64,000 nucleotides of DNA, taken from NCBI RefSeq assembly GCF_014633365.1, contig NC_068348.1:17378311-17442310 (forward strand), read 5' to 3'. Of this stretch, positions 13,183 to 23,459 are shown one piece after another. The position numbers and the translations under genes are program-made. The DNA is from Diospyros lotus. Taxonomy: Eukaryota > Streptophyta > Magnoliopsida > Ericales > Ebenaceae. Below the pieces are notes generated by a model that worked only from the letters and a program-made list of their open reading frames with translations, did not search any database and was not told the origin of the DNA. Numbering within the stretch: position 1 is the stretch's first letter; each line of letters begins with the position of its first letter.

Positions 13183-13570
13183 AACGGCAATAGAAGTAAA
13201 ACAAACCCTTGCAAGACTCAGTATCAAACATTCGTATGCGTAAATGAAAGCATTCATCCATAAGGGGAAGTATCATATACCTCAAGCCAAATGAAGATGT
13301 AGTTGGTTGTCCGATACACTCGAAGCTCCAAGGTCTCAGCTCCTCCAAGCTACCACGAGATGATCCTGTTCCTGCAACCTTAGATAACCAATCCAACCTC
13401 ACAAGTGAAGGGAACCTAGTCCATCCACGCCTGAGCTAAATCGAAACTCGTCAATGGACTCATGCTAGGATAGTCTCAACAAAGGTGCACCAAGGTTGTC
13501 TATATCCTTTTAGAACAACAAATGGTTGTCTCACAATCGTGAATCCACAAAAGAACAAAAGAAGAGCAAA
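13183..13570. repeat. Dispersed repeat shared with 27765-28140
   Basis: About 380 bp align with 27765-28140, for example the common CAAACCCTTGCAAGAC and AGTATCATATACCT. The sequence follows the RNase H relic, as a 3' LTR start would, and in the second copy it leads into R1 sequence. It may therefore be the left part of the R1 LTR; that link is inference. Confidence 0.55.
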
Positions 13571-13728
13571 ATGGGTCTTTCACCTTTCTTTTCCACACAT
13601 GATATAATTAGTATCATTCTACTTGTATTTCCCACCATTTTTTACCAAAACAATACAACAAAGATCAATGAAATTGGCTTTGATAACACTTGTTAATTAA
13701 TTAGGAAATCAACTTCCCTAATTGATTG

Positions 13729-15000
13729 TGTTAGAACGGGTAGGTGCTATGGCACACACCAAGAGGGGGGGTGAATTGGATATTTTAAAAATATCTTGAT
13801 AGAACTTGAAAACTTTTTAACCCAATTGAGGTTTTAGTGATTTAAACATAGAATATATGAAATGACAAATGTAAAGTAAGAAGAATAAATGACACAAAGG
13901 ATTTATAGTGGTTCGGCTTAAACCAAGCCTAATCCACTACCTTAGCTCCCACTAAGGATTTTAAACCAATTCACTAAAATCTCCTACTTACACAAGTAGG
14001 CCCTCTAGCTACACAAGCTAGGAAATACGACCTCCTACTTAAACCAAGTAGGCCCTCTAGCTACACAAGCTAGGAAATACAAGAAGTATAACAAAGAGAG
14101 GATCTAAGAGATAAATCTCTTAGTTACAATGTCTCTCAAAAATGATACAAGACTTGAAGTGAATAATTACAAGTGAAGATCAAAGCCTTGAAGAGAGAAA
14201 ATTAAAGCACAGTCAATATAAATACAAATGTGTATATGATGTAATCTCAAATCATTTCCTTTCCATCCATTAGTCTTCTATTGATCATCCTTGAGTTGTA
14301 TATATAGGCATTCAAAAAGATTGAAGAGGAAACTAGCCGTTTGTGACCGTTAGAGATTGAAAAATTAGCCGTTGGAAGCTTTCTGCAAAAGATATAGTCG
14401 ACAGAAGAAAATGCATAGTTGACTATTTTTACAAGAAAAACAAAACATAGTCGATAGACAAAAAAGCATAGTCGACTATCTTCTAACACAAATTTTCCAT
14501 AGTCGATAAATACAAAGGCATAGTCGACAGATGTTAAAATATGAAGAGAATTTTGAATTTAAAGAACAAAAATAGTCGACAGATGAAAAGCCATAGTCGA
14601 CTATCCTTACATGATAGTCGACAAAGTGAAAAATAGTCGACAGATCAAATCAGCATAGTCGACTATCCTTATGCATAGTCGACTATCCTTATAACATAGT
14701 CGACTATTTTCAAGCATAGTCAACAACATAAAACCACATAGTCGACTATCCTTTTGAATACATTGAAAACTTAATAAATCCTCATTTTGATCTTTTTGAA
14801 AGAAAGTTGAGATTATCAAAAGTATATTTTGAAATAAACAACACTCAACCAAACTCAATATTTCTTCTATAGGTTTTCATATCTTGCTTCAAGATTCATG
14901 TATTACAAATTTGTTTTCTCATTCATATAATCCATATGGTAGAGATTGATTTTCATATAGTCATTATCAAAACCATTTTATAACTAAGAGTAAAATATCA
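13729..15000 (-). repeat. 3' LTR of the Copia element
   Basis: 1,272 bp, TGTT...ATCA. Eleven exact GTCGAC sites lie between about 14397 and 14750, many as the palindrome ATAGTCGACTAT. The reading frames called here (14247-14489 and 14607-14858) are chance translations of this array and recur in the other LTR. Confidence 0.9.
14395..14752. repeat. GTCGAC palindrome array, 3' LTR
   Basis: Eleven exact GTCGAC hexamers and several one-base variants (GTTGAC, GTCGAT, GTCAAC) occur at irregular spacing, usually in the contexts CATAGTCGACTATCCTT or AGTCGACAGATG. The variants differ mainly at the CpG, as expected from methylation and deamination. Confidence 0.85.
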
Positions 15001-15260
15001 ATCTCCCCCTTTTTGATAATGACAAAACAAATATGAAAAATATGAAAATCAATGCACTCATATTTTATCTCCCCCTTTTTGTCAAAATCAAAAAGATTAA
15101 TACTCCCCCTTTTTGGAACATACTGAGATCATAAATAAAAGAGGCTCCCCCTTAAACCAAATCCTCATAGAAATCATTCATCAATTTAAGCATATATTCA
15201 GAGGCAAGCATTCATTGGCAAGAGTAAAATATTAATTTTCTTTAAATGAAAACTCCCCCT
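15001..15260 (-). other. Repeated polypurine tracts
   Basis: Read on the minus strand, the run AAAAAGGGGGAGA abuts the 3' LTR exactly. Further purine tracts recur at about 15068-15081, 15102-15115, 15145-15156 and 15250-15262. A tract next to the 3' LTR primes plus-strand DNA synthesis. Several copies upstream are a recognised Sirevirus trait. Confidence 0.8.
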
Positions 15261-15558
15261 TAATCAATGCATATATCACAACACTATAATTCTCCCTTAT
15301 TAATAAAGATCTTCAACAAAATCATAGAGGCAAACTTATAACTCAAGATCATCAAAACTTATAAACAGAGAGTTTAGGGATAGAAAATATACCACGAAGA
15401 TTGAGTTTAACAATCTTTCTTACTCTTGGTTGGCAAAAACAAATGAGCATCTTTTGGGGTTGAATTTCTTTTTCATCCCCTTTTCTTTCACGCTTGATTC
15501 ATCCGCAAGGATTTCACTTTAAGTTTCATTTGGATGTCAAGCAACCTGCAAAAATAAC

Positions 15559-17086
15559 TCATCCACAAGCTTTTGGTGCCCAAACCATTTTGGGGTCACC
15601 ATAGTTAGCATTGAAATTTCCTTTTGGAACCCATATTTGTTTATATCTTGTAGGATGGTTTCTTATAAAGCATTTGTTTACAGAATGCCTACATTGACCA
15701 CAATAATGACAAGTGATTTTAGAATGTGAGGCAAAATTTTATTTTCTTTTCACAAAGCCACCTTGCCCTTTTCTTCTTTTATAAAAATCTTTTCTTTGAA
15801 TCTCAAGAGCATTTTTCAATTCTTCTTTTTCTTTGTCAGCTTTTTCAAGAGATAATTTTAAATATTTATGTTTCTCTTGAAGTTCATCATTTTGAGCTTT
15901 CAACATTTTCTTCTCATTATTTCAAGAATCTTTTTCTTCTTTTAATAAGCTCACTTCTTTATCTAAAGATTTTAATTTCTTCTTTAAGACATTGTTTTTC
16001 ATACTAATATTTCAAATTCATTTATCAAATCATTAAATGCATCATGCAATTCATCAAAAGTAAAACTTAAAATTAAATCACTAGAATGGGAATGATTCTC
16101 TTCTATGTTGGTCATAAGACATAGGTTGACCACTTCCTCCACTTGAGATTCGTCACTAGAGGATGAATCATATGTTCTCTTCTTGAACTTTTTTCCATAC
16201 CTCTTAAATGATGGACATTCGGATATGATATGCCCATACTTTTGACATCCATAACATTTAACTGCATTTCTATATTTCTCCCCGTCAAACTTATCTTTCT
16301 TCTTCCTTAGGTTTCTTCTTTCCAATTCTTTCAACATTTTTCTACTAAGAAACTTTTTGAATTTCCTAGTAATTATCATCAAATCATCATCATCATCACT
16401 AGATGAGTGTGAAACTTTGAACAGAAGATTCTTATCTCTATTTATCTCATCATCATCTCTCTTCATCATGATATTGTGAGTTATGAGAGATCCAACCAAA
16501 TCATCAAAAGATAAGTTATCTAAGTCTTTAGCCTCTTGAATGGCTGTCACTTTGGAGTCCCATTTCTTGGGTAGACTTCTAAGGATTTTTCTAACTTTCT
16601 CTCCATTTGAAAAAGTTTTTCCTAAGGCCTCTAAATTTGTAATAATATTATTAAATCTAGTAAACATCTCATTAATAGGTTCCCAAGATTTCAAAGAAAA
16701 AAGTTCATACTCATAAATTAGTAAATTTACCTTTGATTCCTTCACTTGACTGGTGCCTTCATGAGTGACCTCTAATTTGTCCCAAATCTCCTTGGCCATT
16801 TTGCATGTTAAGACTCGGTTGAACTCTTCGACGCAAAGAGCATAAAACAAAGTGTTCATGGCTCTTGCATTTATCTCCATATCTCTTCTTTCCTTTATCG
16901 TCCAAGTCTCCATATTTTCCATATCGACCAATGTAACCCCTTTCTTAATCACTTTCATAAGGCTTGTATCCTGCATAAGATAAATGAGCATTTTGTTTTC
17001 CAAAAATTAAAGTTAGTACCATTAAAGAAAGGTGAACGAGTGGTACTTTGACCCTCAACTATTGATGAGCTGAAAATATATGCCAT
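15559..17086 (-). pseudogene. Copia gag, frameshifted
   Basis: The likely start is the ATG at 17084-17086, giving MAYIF... and the usual gag opening PFFNGTNFNFWKTK. One A appears lost near 16993-17001, and the main frame then runs open to the TGA at 15999-16001 (about 330 aa). That part is the UBN2-type gag domain of copia elements, then an acidic-basic linker, then a CCHC zinc knuckle CYGCQKYGHIISEC. After a second frame change a coiled-coil-like, Lys/Glu-rich stretch follows (15770-15990, with one stop), then a second knuckle CHYCGQCRHSVNKC (15670-15712), a WVPK motif and a stop at 15559-15561. Gag coats the element RNA in virus-like particles. The breaks make this copy inactive. Confidence 0.85.
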
Positions 17087-17141
17087 TTGACAAGATCTTT
17101 TTCCCTAGGTTGTTAAACCAATGAAAAATAGTGGGAACAAG

Positions 17142-17153
17142 GCTCTGATACCA
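17142..17153 (-). other. Primer binding site (tRNA-Met type)
   Basis: The minus strand reads TGGTATCAGAGC two bases inside the 5' LTR. This is the standard plant PBS complementary to the 3' end of initiator tRNA-Met, and it fixes the orientation of the element as minus. Confidence 0.92.
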
Positions 17154-17155
17154 AT

Positions 17156-18447
17156 TGTTAGAACGGGTAGGTGCTATGGCACACACCAAGAGGGGGGTGA
17201 ATTGGATATTTTAAAAAAATCTTGATAGAACTTGTAAACTTTTTAACCCAATTGAGATTTTAGTGATTTAAAACATAGAACATATGAAATGACAAATGTA
17301 AAGCAAGAAGAATAAATGACACAAAGGATTTATAGTGGTTCGGCTTAAACCAAGCCTAATCCACTACCTTATCTCCCACTAAGGATTTTAAACTAATTCA
17401 CTAAAACCTCCTACTTACACAAGTAGACCCTCTAGCTACACAAGTTAGGAAATACAACCTCCTACTTAAATCAAGTAGGCCCTCTAGCTACACAAGCTAG
17501 GAAATACAAGAAGTATAACAAAGAGAGGATCTAAGAGATAAATTTCTTAGTTACAATGTCTCTCAAAAATGATATAAGGCTTGAAGTGAATAGTTACAAG
17601 TGAAGATCAAAGTCTTGAAGAGAGAAAATTAAAGCACAGTCAATATAAATACAAATGTGTATACGATGTAAACTCAAATCATTTCCTTTCCATCCATTAG
17701 TCTTCTATTGATCATCCTTGAGTTGTATATATAGGCATCCAAAAAGATTGAAGAGGAAACTAGCCGTTTGTGACCGTTAGAGATTGAAAAACTAGCCGTT
17801 GGAAGCTTTCTGCAAAAGATATAGTCGATAGAAGAAAATGCATAGTTGACTATTTTTACGAGAAAAACAAAACATAATCGATAGACAAAAAAGCATAGTC
17901 GACTATCTTCTAACACAAATTTTCCATAGTCGACAGATACAAAGGCATAGTCGACAGATGTTAAAATATGAAGAGAATTTTGAATTTAAAGAACAAAAAT
18001 AGTCGACAGATGAAAAGCCATAGTCGACTATCCTTACATGATAGTCGACAAAGTGAAAAATAGTCGACAGAAACCTTAAATAGTCGACAGATCAAATCAG
18101 CATAGTCAACTATCCTTATGCATAGTCGATTATCCTTATAACATAGTCGACTATTTTCAGGCATAGTCAACAGCATAAAACCACATAGTCGACTATCATT
18201 TTGAAAACATTGAAAACTTAATAAATCCTCATTTTGATATTTTTGAAAGCAAGTTGAGATTATCAAAAGTATATTTTGAAATAAACAACACTCAACCAAA
18301 CTCAATATTTCTTCTATAGGTTTTCATATCTTGCTTCAAGATTCATGTATTACAAATTTGTTTTCTCATTCATATAATCCATATGGTAGATATTGATTTT
18401 CATATAGTAATTATCAAAACCATTTTATAACTAAGAGTAAAACATCA
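17156..18447 (-). repeat. 5' LTR of the Copia element
   Basis: 1,292 bp, closely matching the other LTR. It has ten exact GTCGAC sites (17898-18194). It carries an extra unit of about 20 bp near 18071-18090 that the 3' LTR lacks, a gain or loss of one array unit since insertion. Confidence 0.9.
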
Positions 18448-18452
18448 GATTG

Positions 18453-19510
18453 AACCTAAGAGAAGAAAATTCCAAGTCTACTAAAAAATATTCAAAAATA
18501 GCAAAGCATGACCACAAACAAAAACAAGTAAGATTTTTACGTAGGAAACCTCTCTAAAATAAAAGAGGGAAAACAATAGAACTAAGAGTTTATTAAGAGC
18601 TCCACTACAATCAAAGAGGTTACAAAAAACCTTGTTCAAACTTGCACAGATTACACAACTCCAATTCTAACAATAAAGAATTCAATATCACAAAACTAGA
18701 AAAAAACGAATAAATCTCACCAAATTCATGACCACTGTTCACACATCAAATTTGGAAGTTACAGTGAACCAATTAATCCACAATCTCATTGTTCAAAATA
18801 AACTTCAATATGTTCTTTATGCGCACATCAAATTTTGGATCAATTGCACCATGGATTAACCTACTTGAAGTTCGTTTGATGGACCAAAATTCTATAGTAG
18901 CATTTGGCTTCTTCTCTATGTTTTCTCCTTTCGTGAAATAAATTTGTTTTTTTTTTTTTTTTTTTTTTTTTTACACTCCAACCTTAAACCATCTGCTTGA
19001 TAAAGATAAGCCCCGTAGTAAGTGGGCCAAAAGAGGTTAAGTAAATCACCAAAAAGTTTATGCTAAAAATACAAGCACCCAAACTAACTTGGGCCATCAT
19101 TTACATAGAAGGGAAACCCAACATTTTACCAAGGAAAAAACTTAAACCATTTAGTATAATATGGTTATGAACATTAAACTTATATTTTTACCAATAAAAA
19201 ACTGTTTCGTTACTAAAAGACTTACTTTTAGTAATAGATTGTGTTTTTTGTTGGTATATTTCTTATCTATACTTATGGAAATATTTTGTTCTTTTTTGTT
19301 AGTAAAATGTGGTTCCTCAACACCTTAAATCTATACTTTTACCAATGAAAATTCTTACTTTTACTAATAGATTGTGTTTTTTCATTGATATATCTTTGAT
19401 TTATACTAACGGAACAAAACAACCATTAGAAAAACCAGTTTACGCCAGTTTATGGCAAAACTTTTGTCAAATAAAAATAATAGTGCACATCTTGTAACTC
19501 TGATTATTTA
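18453..19510. other. Intergenic, repeat-derived
   Basis: The first part continues the sequence left of 13724 and may be an older LTR: just left of the Copia element, a PBS-like TGTTATCAAAGCC on the minus strand abuts TGTTAATTAATT at about 13690. A long poly-T run lies at about 18945-18973. Two diverged direct repeats containing AATAGATTGTGTTTTTT occur at about 19232 and 19366. No gene was recognised. Confidence 0.4.
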
Positions 19511-19760
19511 ATTTAGGAGGCAAGGGACAAAGAAAATAAGAAAACCACAAATTAACATGGCGATAAAGAGAATCCTCCCATGTCGTCAAATCAACACTCG
19601 ATGCATTCAGAAACAACTCAAACTTGAAACGTTCACATCAGAAGTGGATCCATTATTCATATCTTCCACAACACCTCAATCACAGGGATCAACAAATGAA
19701 GTAAAGACGACCGAAAATTTAAGAGTTCAACAAAGAAGATTGACAGAATTAAATCCTCCA

Positions 19761-20162
19761 TTAAGCGCATTGGAAGCCAGTTGGGACCTTCTTGCCGCAG
19801 TAATTCAGCAGCAAGCTCAACGAAACCGGGACGTTGAGATTAATCCCCAGAACGTTGGCTTTGATGGCGGTGCAGAGGCAGACGGCGGCTTCCAGATCGA
19901 CCAGGCCCTCGATGAGGCTGCAGCATGGCATCTTCGGGGGCGTGCCGACGACGATGTTCAAGAGGCTCTTCAGTACGTTAGCGCAGACGCCCAGCTTGAG
20001 GGTGTCCCTGGGGCATGTGGCCGTCGCAGGAGGAGGTGGGCAGAGGGGAGCCTTTGGCGGCGGCGGCGGGGGACAGTGGACGTGTCTGGAGCTGACGAGA
20101 GTGAAGAAGAGGAGGTTGAGGGAGAGGAGGAGAGCGGTGGAAGCCACGGACTTTGAAGCCAT
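19761..20162 (-). CDS. Hybrid proline-rich protein, 8-cysteine motif, copy 2
   Basis: An intronless 133-aa paralogue of the gene at 6955-7356. The differences are A9T, N26R, P29H, G40L, S44P, D110N and V129G. All eight motif cysteines, the signal peptide (1-25) and the length are kept. Five of the seven changes fall in the signal-peptide and proline-rich region and only two in the cysteine domain, which suggests the domain is still under constraint. The duplication includes the 3' flank (about 19580-19745 matches about 6787-6930) and the promoter. Function as for copy 1: a secreted, wall- or membrane-associated small protein with unknown ligand. Confidence 0.93.
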   Translation of the reverse strand: MASKSVASTALLLSLNLLFFTLVSSRHVHCPPPPPPKAPLCPPPPATATCPRDTLKLGVCANVLKSLLNIVVGTPPKMPCCSLIEGLVDLEAAVCLCTAIKANVLGINLNVPVSLSLLLNYCGKKVPTGFQCA

Positions 20163-20262
20163 CTCGAAGCCGCGGGACGGAAGTTGTTTGAGAGCGGCTG
20201 GCTGGCTTGCCGTTGAATATGGCTTCGGCTGGCTGATGCATGCAAATGGAGAACTGGGGTGG

Positions 20263-20270
20263 CTTTTATA
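20263..20270 (-). promoter_or_regulatory. TATA box of HyPRP gene 2
   Basis: TATAAAAG on the minus strand about 100 bp upstream of the ATG, in the same context as gene 1, with GCATGC conserved at 20238-20243. Confidence 0.7.
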
Positions 20271-20367
20271 GACGGATCATAACAATGATGTGTTTTTTTT
20301 TTTCCTTTTTTATTCGGAGAATATATATTCTCGTGAATCATAATAATATACAAAATAATTAGACAGC

Positions 20368-20373
20368 CACGTG
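20368..20373. promoter_or_regulatory. G-box CACGTG upstream of HyPRP gene 2
   Basis: CACGTG about 206 bp upstream of the ATG in the block GACAGCCACGTGG, as in gene 1. Here it is followed by a second ACGTGG and a poly-G run. Confidence 0.5.
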
Positions 20374-20378
20374 GACGT

Positions 20379-20398
20379 GGGGGGGGGGGGGGGGGGGG
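20379..20398. repeat. Poly-G tract, 20 bp
   Basis: An uninterrupted run of 20 G sits just upstream of the G-box of HyPRP gene 2. Gene 1 lacks it. Its exact length may be a sequencing artefact. Confidence 0.8.
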
Positions 20399-20629
20399 AT
20401 GAGATCTGAAACTATCGCCAAGGATCATCTACTTCTCTCGAGCAAACTCAATATAACATTAATTATTCTTCCTATTTCCTGAGTTATTTTAAATATTTGA
20501 ATTTTAAATTATATTGTTTGAAGTAATATTTATGTAATTTTATTTTTTAGGTTTATAATTAAGCACTCAGTATATTTCTAAACATAATGACTTAACAAAT
20601 CGAGCAAGGCGAAAAGCAAAAGCCTTGAC

Positions 20630-20897
20630 AATCCAATGGTGGTATTTAGACGATTGAATGTCATATTATTGTATTAGAGATTTCATGTTCAAGTCCTCGA
20701 GCCTCTTAATTTGCTCCTTTATTTAGGTCGCGGTGTTGACCCTCGCCATAAGTGTCTTTAGATTTATGGGTGAAAGAGTTTATAAAGATTCACGAAAACT
20801 TACCAGGTTTCTTAAGTGTGTCCAACCTTATTAGAGTTTATCTAAACCCGACAAAAGGGTTATAAAAAACAAGCATTTGAGACTTAAAAAAAAAAAA
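20630..20897 (+). mobile_element. SINE-like sequence
   Basis: A pol III B-box match GTTCAAGTCC lies at 20687-20696. A loose A-box-like TGGTGGTATTTAG lies about 45 bp upstream, and a 12-A tail at 20886-20897 ends the unit. This order is typical of tRNA-derived SINEs. No TSD was confirmed and the 5' end is approximate. Confidence 0.5.
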
Positions 20898-21327
20898 ACT
20901 AGAGTTGTGTGGAAGTAGGATGCTTGTGTTGTCCAATAGAGGAATTGGAATTATAAGGGAGAAAATACTATATTGTTCGACTGCATGACTCAGATGATGA
21001 CTAAATGCACTATTTTGACAATCAAATTATGAAAATACCCTTCACCCCTTCCCTTAGCTGTCTTTTCTCTGCTCTCTCTTCTTCCCTTCTCATGGCCATC
21101 GCTCACCGCCTTCCTCATCGTCGCCTTCCTCGTCGGCACGAGATGAGGAGACAACGAAGAAAGTGGCCAACAACAGCCATGAAAGAGAGAGAAGAGAGAG
21201 CAGAGATAAGAGAGCCAAAGATGAAAGATATTTTCATCATTACACGTGTATATGTAAAATTGAATGTGAACCTCTCAAATAATATAGGAATGTCCATAAG
21301 AATGTAGTCATAAAGTCCTTATAAGAA
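20898..21327. other. Intergenic
   Basis: No gene was supported. The frames at 21005-21307 are low-complexity CT/GA sequence with weak inverted symmetry, perhaps an old foldback element. Confidence 0.35.
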
Positions 21328-21511
21328 GAATAATATTATTGGTACACTTTTGTATATATCATGGGCTACACAAAGGTGTATCAATGACAAAAATATCCCT
21401 CATGAGATACATAGAGGCGCGTGAGGCATATGAAGATGGGGGATATTTTTATCATAATACCCTTTTATATAGTTCAAGATATACAAAAATTACGTACATT
21501 TAGCATGATTG
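21328..21511. mobile_element. Small MITE with 9-bp TSD (Mutator-like)
   Basis: A 184-bp foldback-like sequence is flanked by perfect TTATAAGAA repeats at 21319-21327 and 21512-21520. Its two halves are imperfect inverted repeats, for example ACAAAAATATCCCTCATG against the complement of about 21440-21465. A 9-bp TSD points to the Mutator superfamily. Confidence 0.65.
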
Positions 21512-21520
21512 TTATAAGAA

Positions 21521-22059
21521 TGTAGCCATCTGCTATGACACCCGCACATGGTAAGAAGACACAATCACACTAACACCCTATAGAATGTACGAATGCATGC
21601 GTTCAGCAGGAAGCTCAAAAGCAAGAAAGCTATAAATATTCCGTAACATTGGTATATTTGACGCTACAAAAGCAGTTATAAATTTTAATATTATGAATTT
21701 TAATTTTCAAACTAATTGCATCTTATTTCATGTTTAAGTAAGCCTTCAAATAATGTGAACACTCATTAAATCAGAACGAATCTCTTTGTTATTTATTGAG
21801 TAACAAACAAGAGGAGGATAACATATACACGCAAAGAAGATATCAAGAAGTCTTCTCAGACATCAAGCCAGCAGTTGCGGTGGTCGTTTTCGTGCAACTT
21901 GTAGAGGACGCACACAAAGGACAACATTGCAAGGTTGGCAGAGGGGATGGGATCAACTGTTGCCCCCGTGACATTTTATTAATTAATTAGCCAAATTAGG
22001 TTGTAAAGCACCCAATAATTTGAACATCCAGACCAGATATGTATGCTAATGCATAGCCA
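21521..22059. other. Intergenic
   Basis: No gene was firmly recognised. A 64-aa frame at 21796-21990 has no family match I know. Confidence 0.3.
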
Positions 22060-22198
22060 ATAATTAAGAGGGGCATGTCATGCCATGTCCAGCTTCTCTT
22101 TTTCAATTTCTCTCTCTCTCTCTCTCCCTTAATTAAATCCCTCATTAATGCCTATAAAAGGCATAATTAAAGGGCAACAGAGCATTTAATACTTTGTT
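22060..22198. repeat. Repeat family R1, copy 2 (left part)
   Basis: Matches 31150-31250 by eye (both have a pyrimidine-rich stretch, then CTCATTAAT and GCATTTAAT). It includes a (CT)n run at about 22111-22126. The copy resumes at 23460 after the inserted solo LTR. Confidence 0.5.
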
Positions 22199-23459
22199 TG
22201 ATGTGAGCCTGTTATTCTGATACCAACTAATAAACGAAATCAAATGAATACACAAAAGATTAAAATGAACTCCAAAAATAGTCAAAATCAGATATAAGAC
22301 AAAGAATTTTTGATGCGTTGATTCACAAACCAAGAGCCTAGACTATGTTAAAATTTAGACCCGTTGATATGCGAAAACAAGAATCGAGAATTGTGTCTGT
22401 TGAACACCACAAAAACTACCCAGATCTTTGATAAGTTCCTTAGGAATGTGCATGGTATGGTTTGGCCGATCTGAACCATTTTCAGCAAGACAAACAGTTG
22501 GTGCGATTTTTCGATGGTCTGGTTTGGGTGCGGCCAAACCCTACCAAATCACACCGCATTTGCGATTTGGTTTGGTGCAGTTTACCGCGGTTTGAAAATA
22601 ACTATTGACAACATATAATATATTATAAAAATATTAGATAGAATAATTATATATTATTATAAACTATTATAATCTTTGGCAATTATAATAGTTATATATT
22701 ATAATAAACTTGTTATATATTATTATAAAAATATAGGGTGATTTTTATAATAATAAGGGTTGCAGAGGCTGTTGGGGTGATTTTTATAATAATATATATA
22801 TATATTTTATTTTCTTGGGCAGTTCAATTTAAAACTAAACCACCAACTAAACAAACTGCAAACTGTGCGGTTTGTACAACCACCAAACCGTTTTGGATTA
22901 AAAAAAAAAAAAAAAATCGACTGATTCAGTCTAGTTTGGTTTGATTTGACCGGTTTCCGCGGTGCACCGATTTTTTTGAATACCCCTAGTTTTGAACGCC
23001 ATAAAGAAATCAATTATTTAATAGGTTCGAACCTTTGTTCATTGAAGAATAAGAAAGAAAAGAAAAATTTCTCAAATTCAATTCATAATCTCTCTCCAAT
23101 GTTTACAATGGAAAAACTTTTAAATAGACAAAAATAATTAAATCCTAATTCTATTTTAAAACTAATAAAAATCCTAAATTACATAGAAAATAAGAAAATA
23201 ACTTACTAAACAAGAATCTAGTAAAAATGAATTAAAAATTATACAATTAGACTTCTAAACTAAAAAGGAAACAAAAATCCAAAAATTTAGGAAAAATAAC
23301 AAATTTTCCACCTAAATAATTAAAATGCTAATTTGACACACTAAGTGATGGGATTTGGCCACAAAACCATTAGGTTCAAGGCTCGTTTCTGCTTGAAAAA
23401 TACATATTATTCATCCAATTTCGACACAGTTGATTGGATTGACTGAACTGAATGCATCA
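22199..23459. mobile_element. Solo LTR with TGATG/CATCA ends
   Basis: The 1,261-bp sequence starts TGATG and ends CATCA, perfect inverted termini. It is flanked by TTGTT at 22194-22198 and 23460-23464. The flanks join into R1-like sequence, which independently supports the insertion. It contains a nested MITE and no coding sequence. Confidence 0.78.
22441..22988. mobile_element. hAT-like MITE nested in the solo LTR
   Basis: It starts TAGGAATGTGCA and ends GAATACCCCTA, an imperfect inverted pair of the TAGGGGTG type. The two halves rich in GGTTTGG and its complement can fold back. No matching 8-bp TSD was found, so the ends are approximate. Confidence 0.5.

Larger units (their letters stand above)
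13729..18447 (-). mobile_element. Sirevirus-like Copia element, gag only
   Basis: A structurally complete 4.7-kb element. Its two LTRs (13729-15000 and 17156-18447) both start TGTTAGAACGGG and end in ATCA. Perfect 5-bp TSDs GATTG lie at 13724-13728 and 18448-18452. Reading the minus strand, the order is 5' LTR, PBS complementary to initiator tRNA-Met, gag, a zone of repeated polypurine tracts, 3' LTR. No protease, integrase, RT or RNase H is present between gag and the 3' LTR, so it would need pol from elsewhere. Repeated PPTs and long gag proteins are known from the Sirevirus (Maximus/SIRE) lineage of Copia. Gag itself is broken by frameshifts. Confidence 0.92.

Noticed and set aside
14395..14752. 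CRISPR-like spacing of GTCGAC units
   Set aside because: Spacing is irregular, units are palindromic and short, and the array sits inside a plant LTR present twice. It is not a CRISPR array.
14247..18305. Paired frames of 80-114 aa rich in DSRLC repeats
   Set aside because: They translate the GTCGAC palindrome array in the two LTRs, and the repetition comes from DNA motifs and not from a protein.
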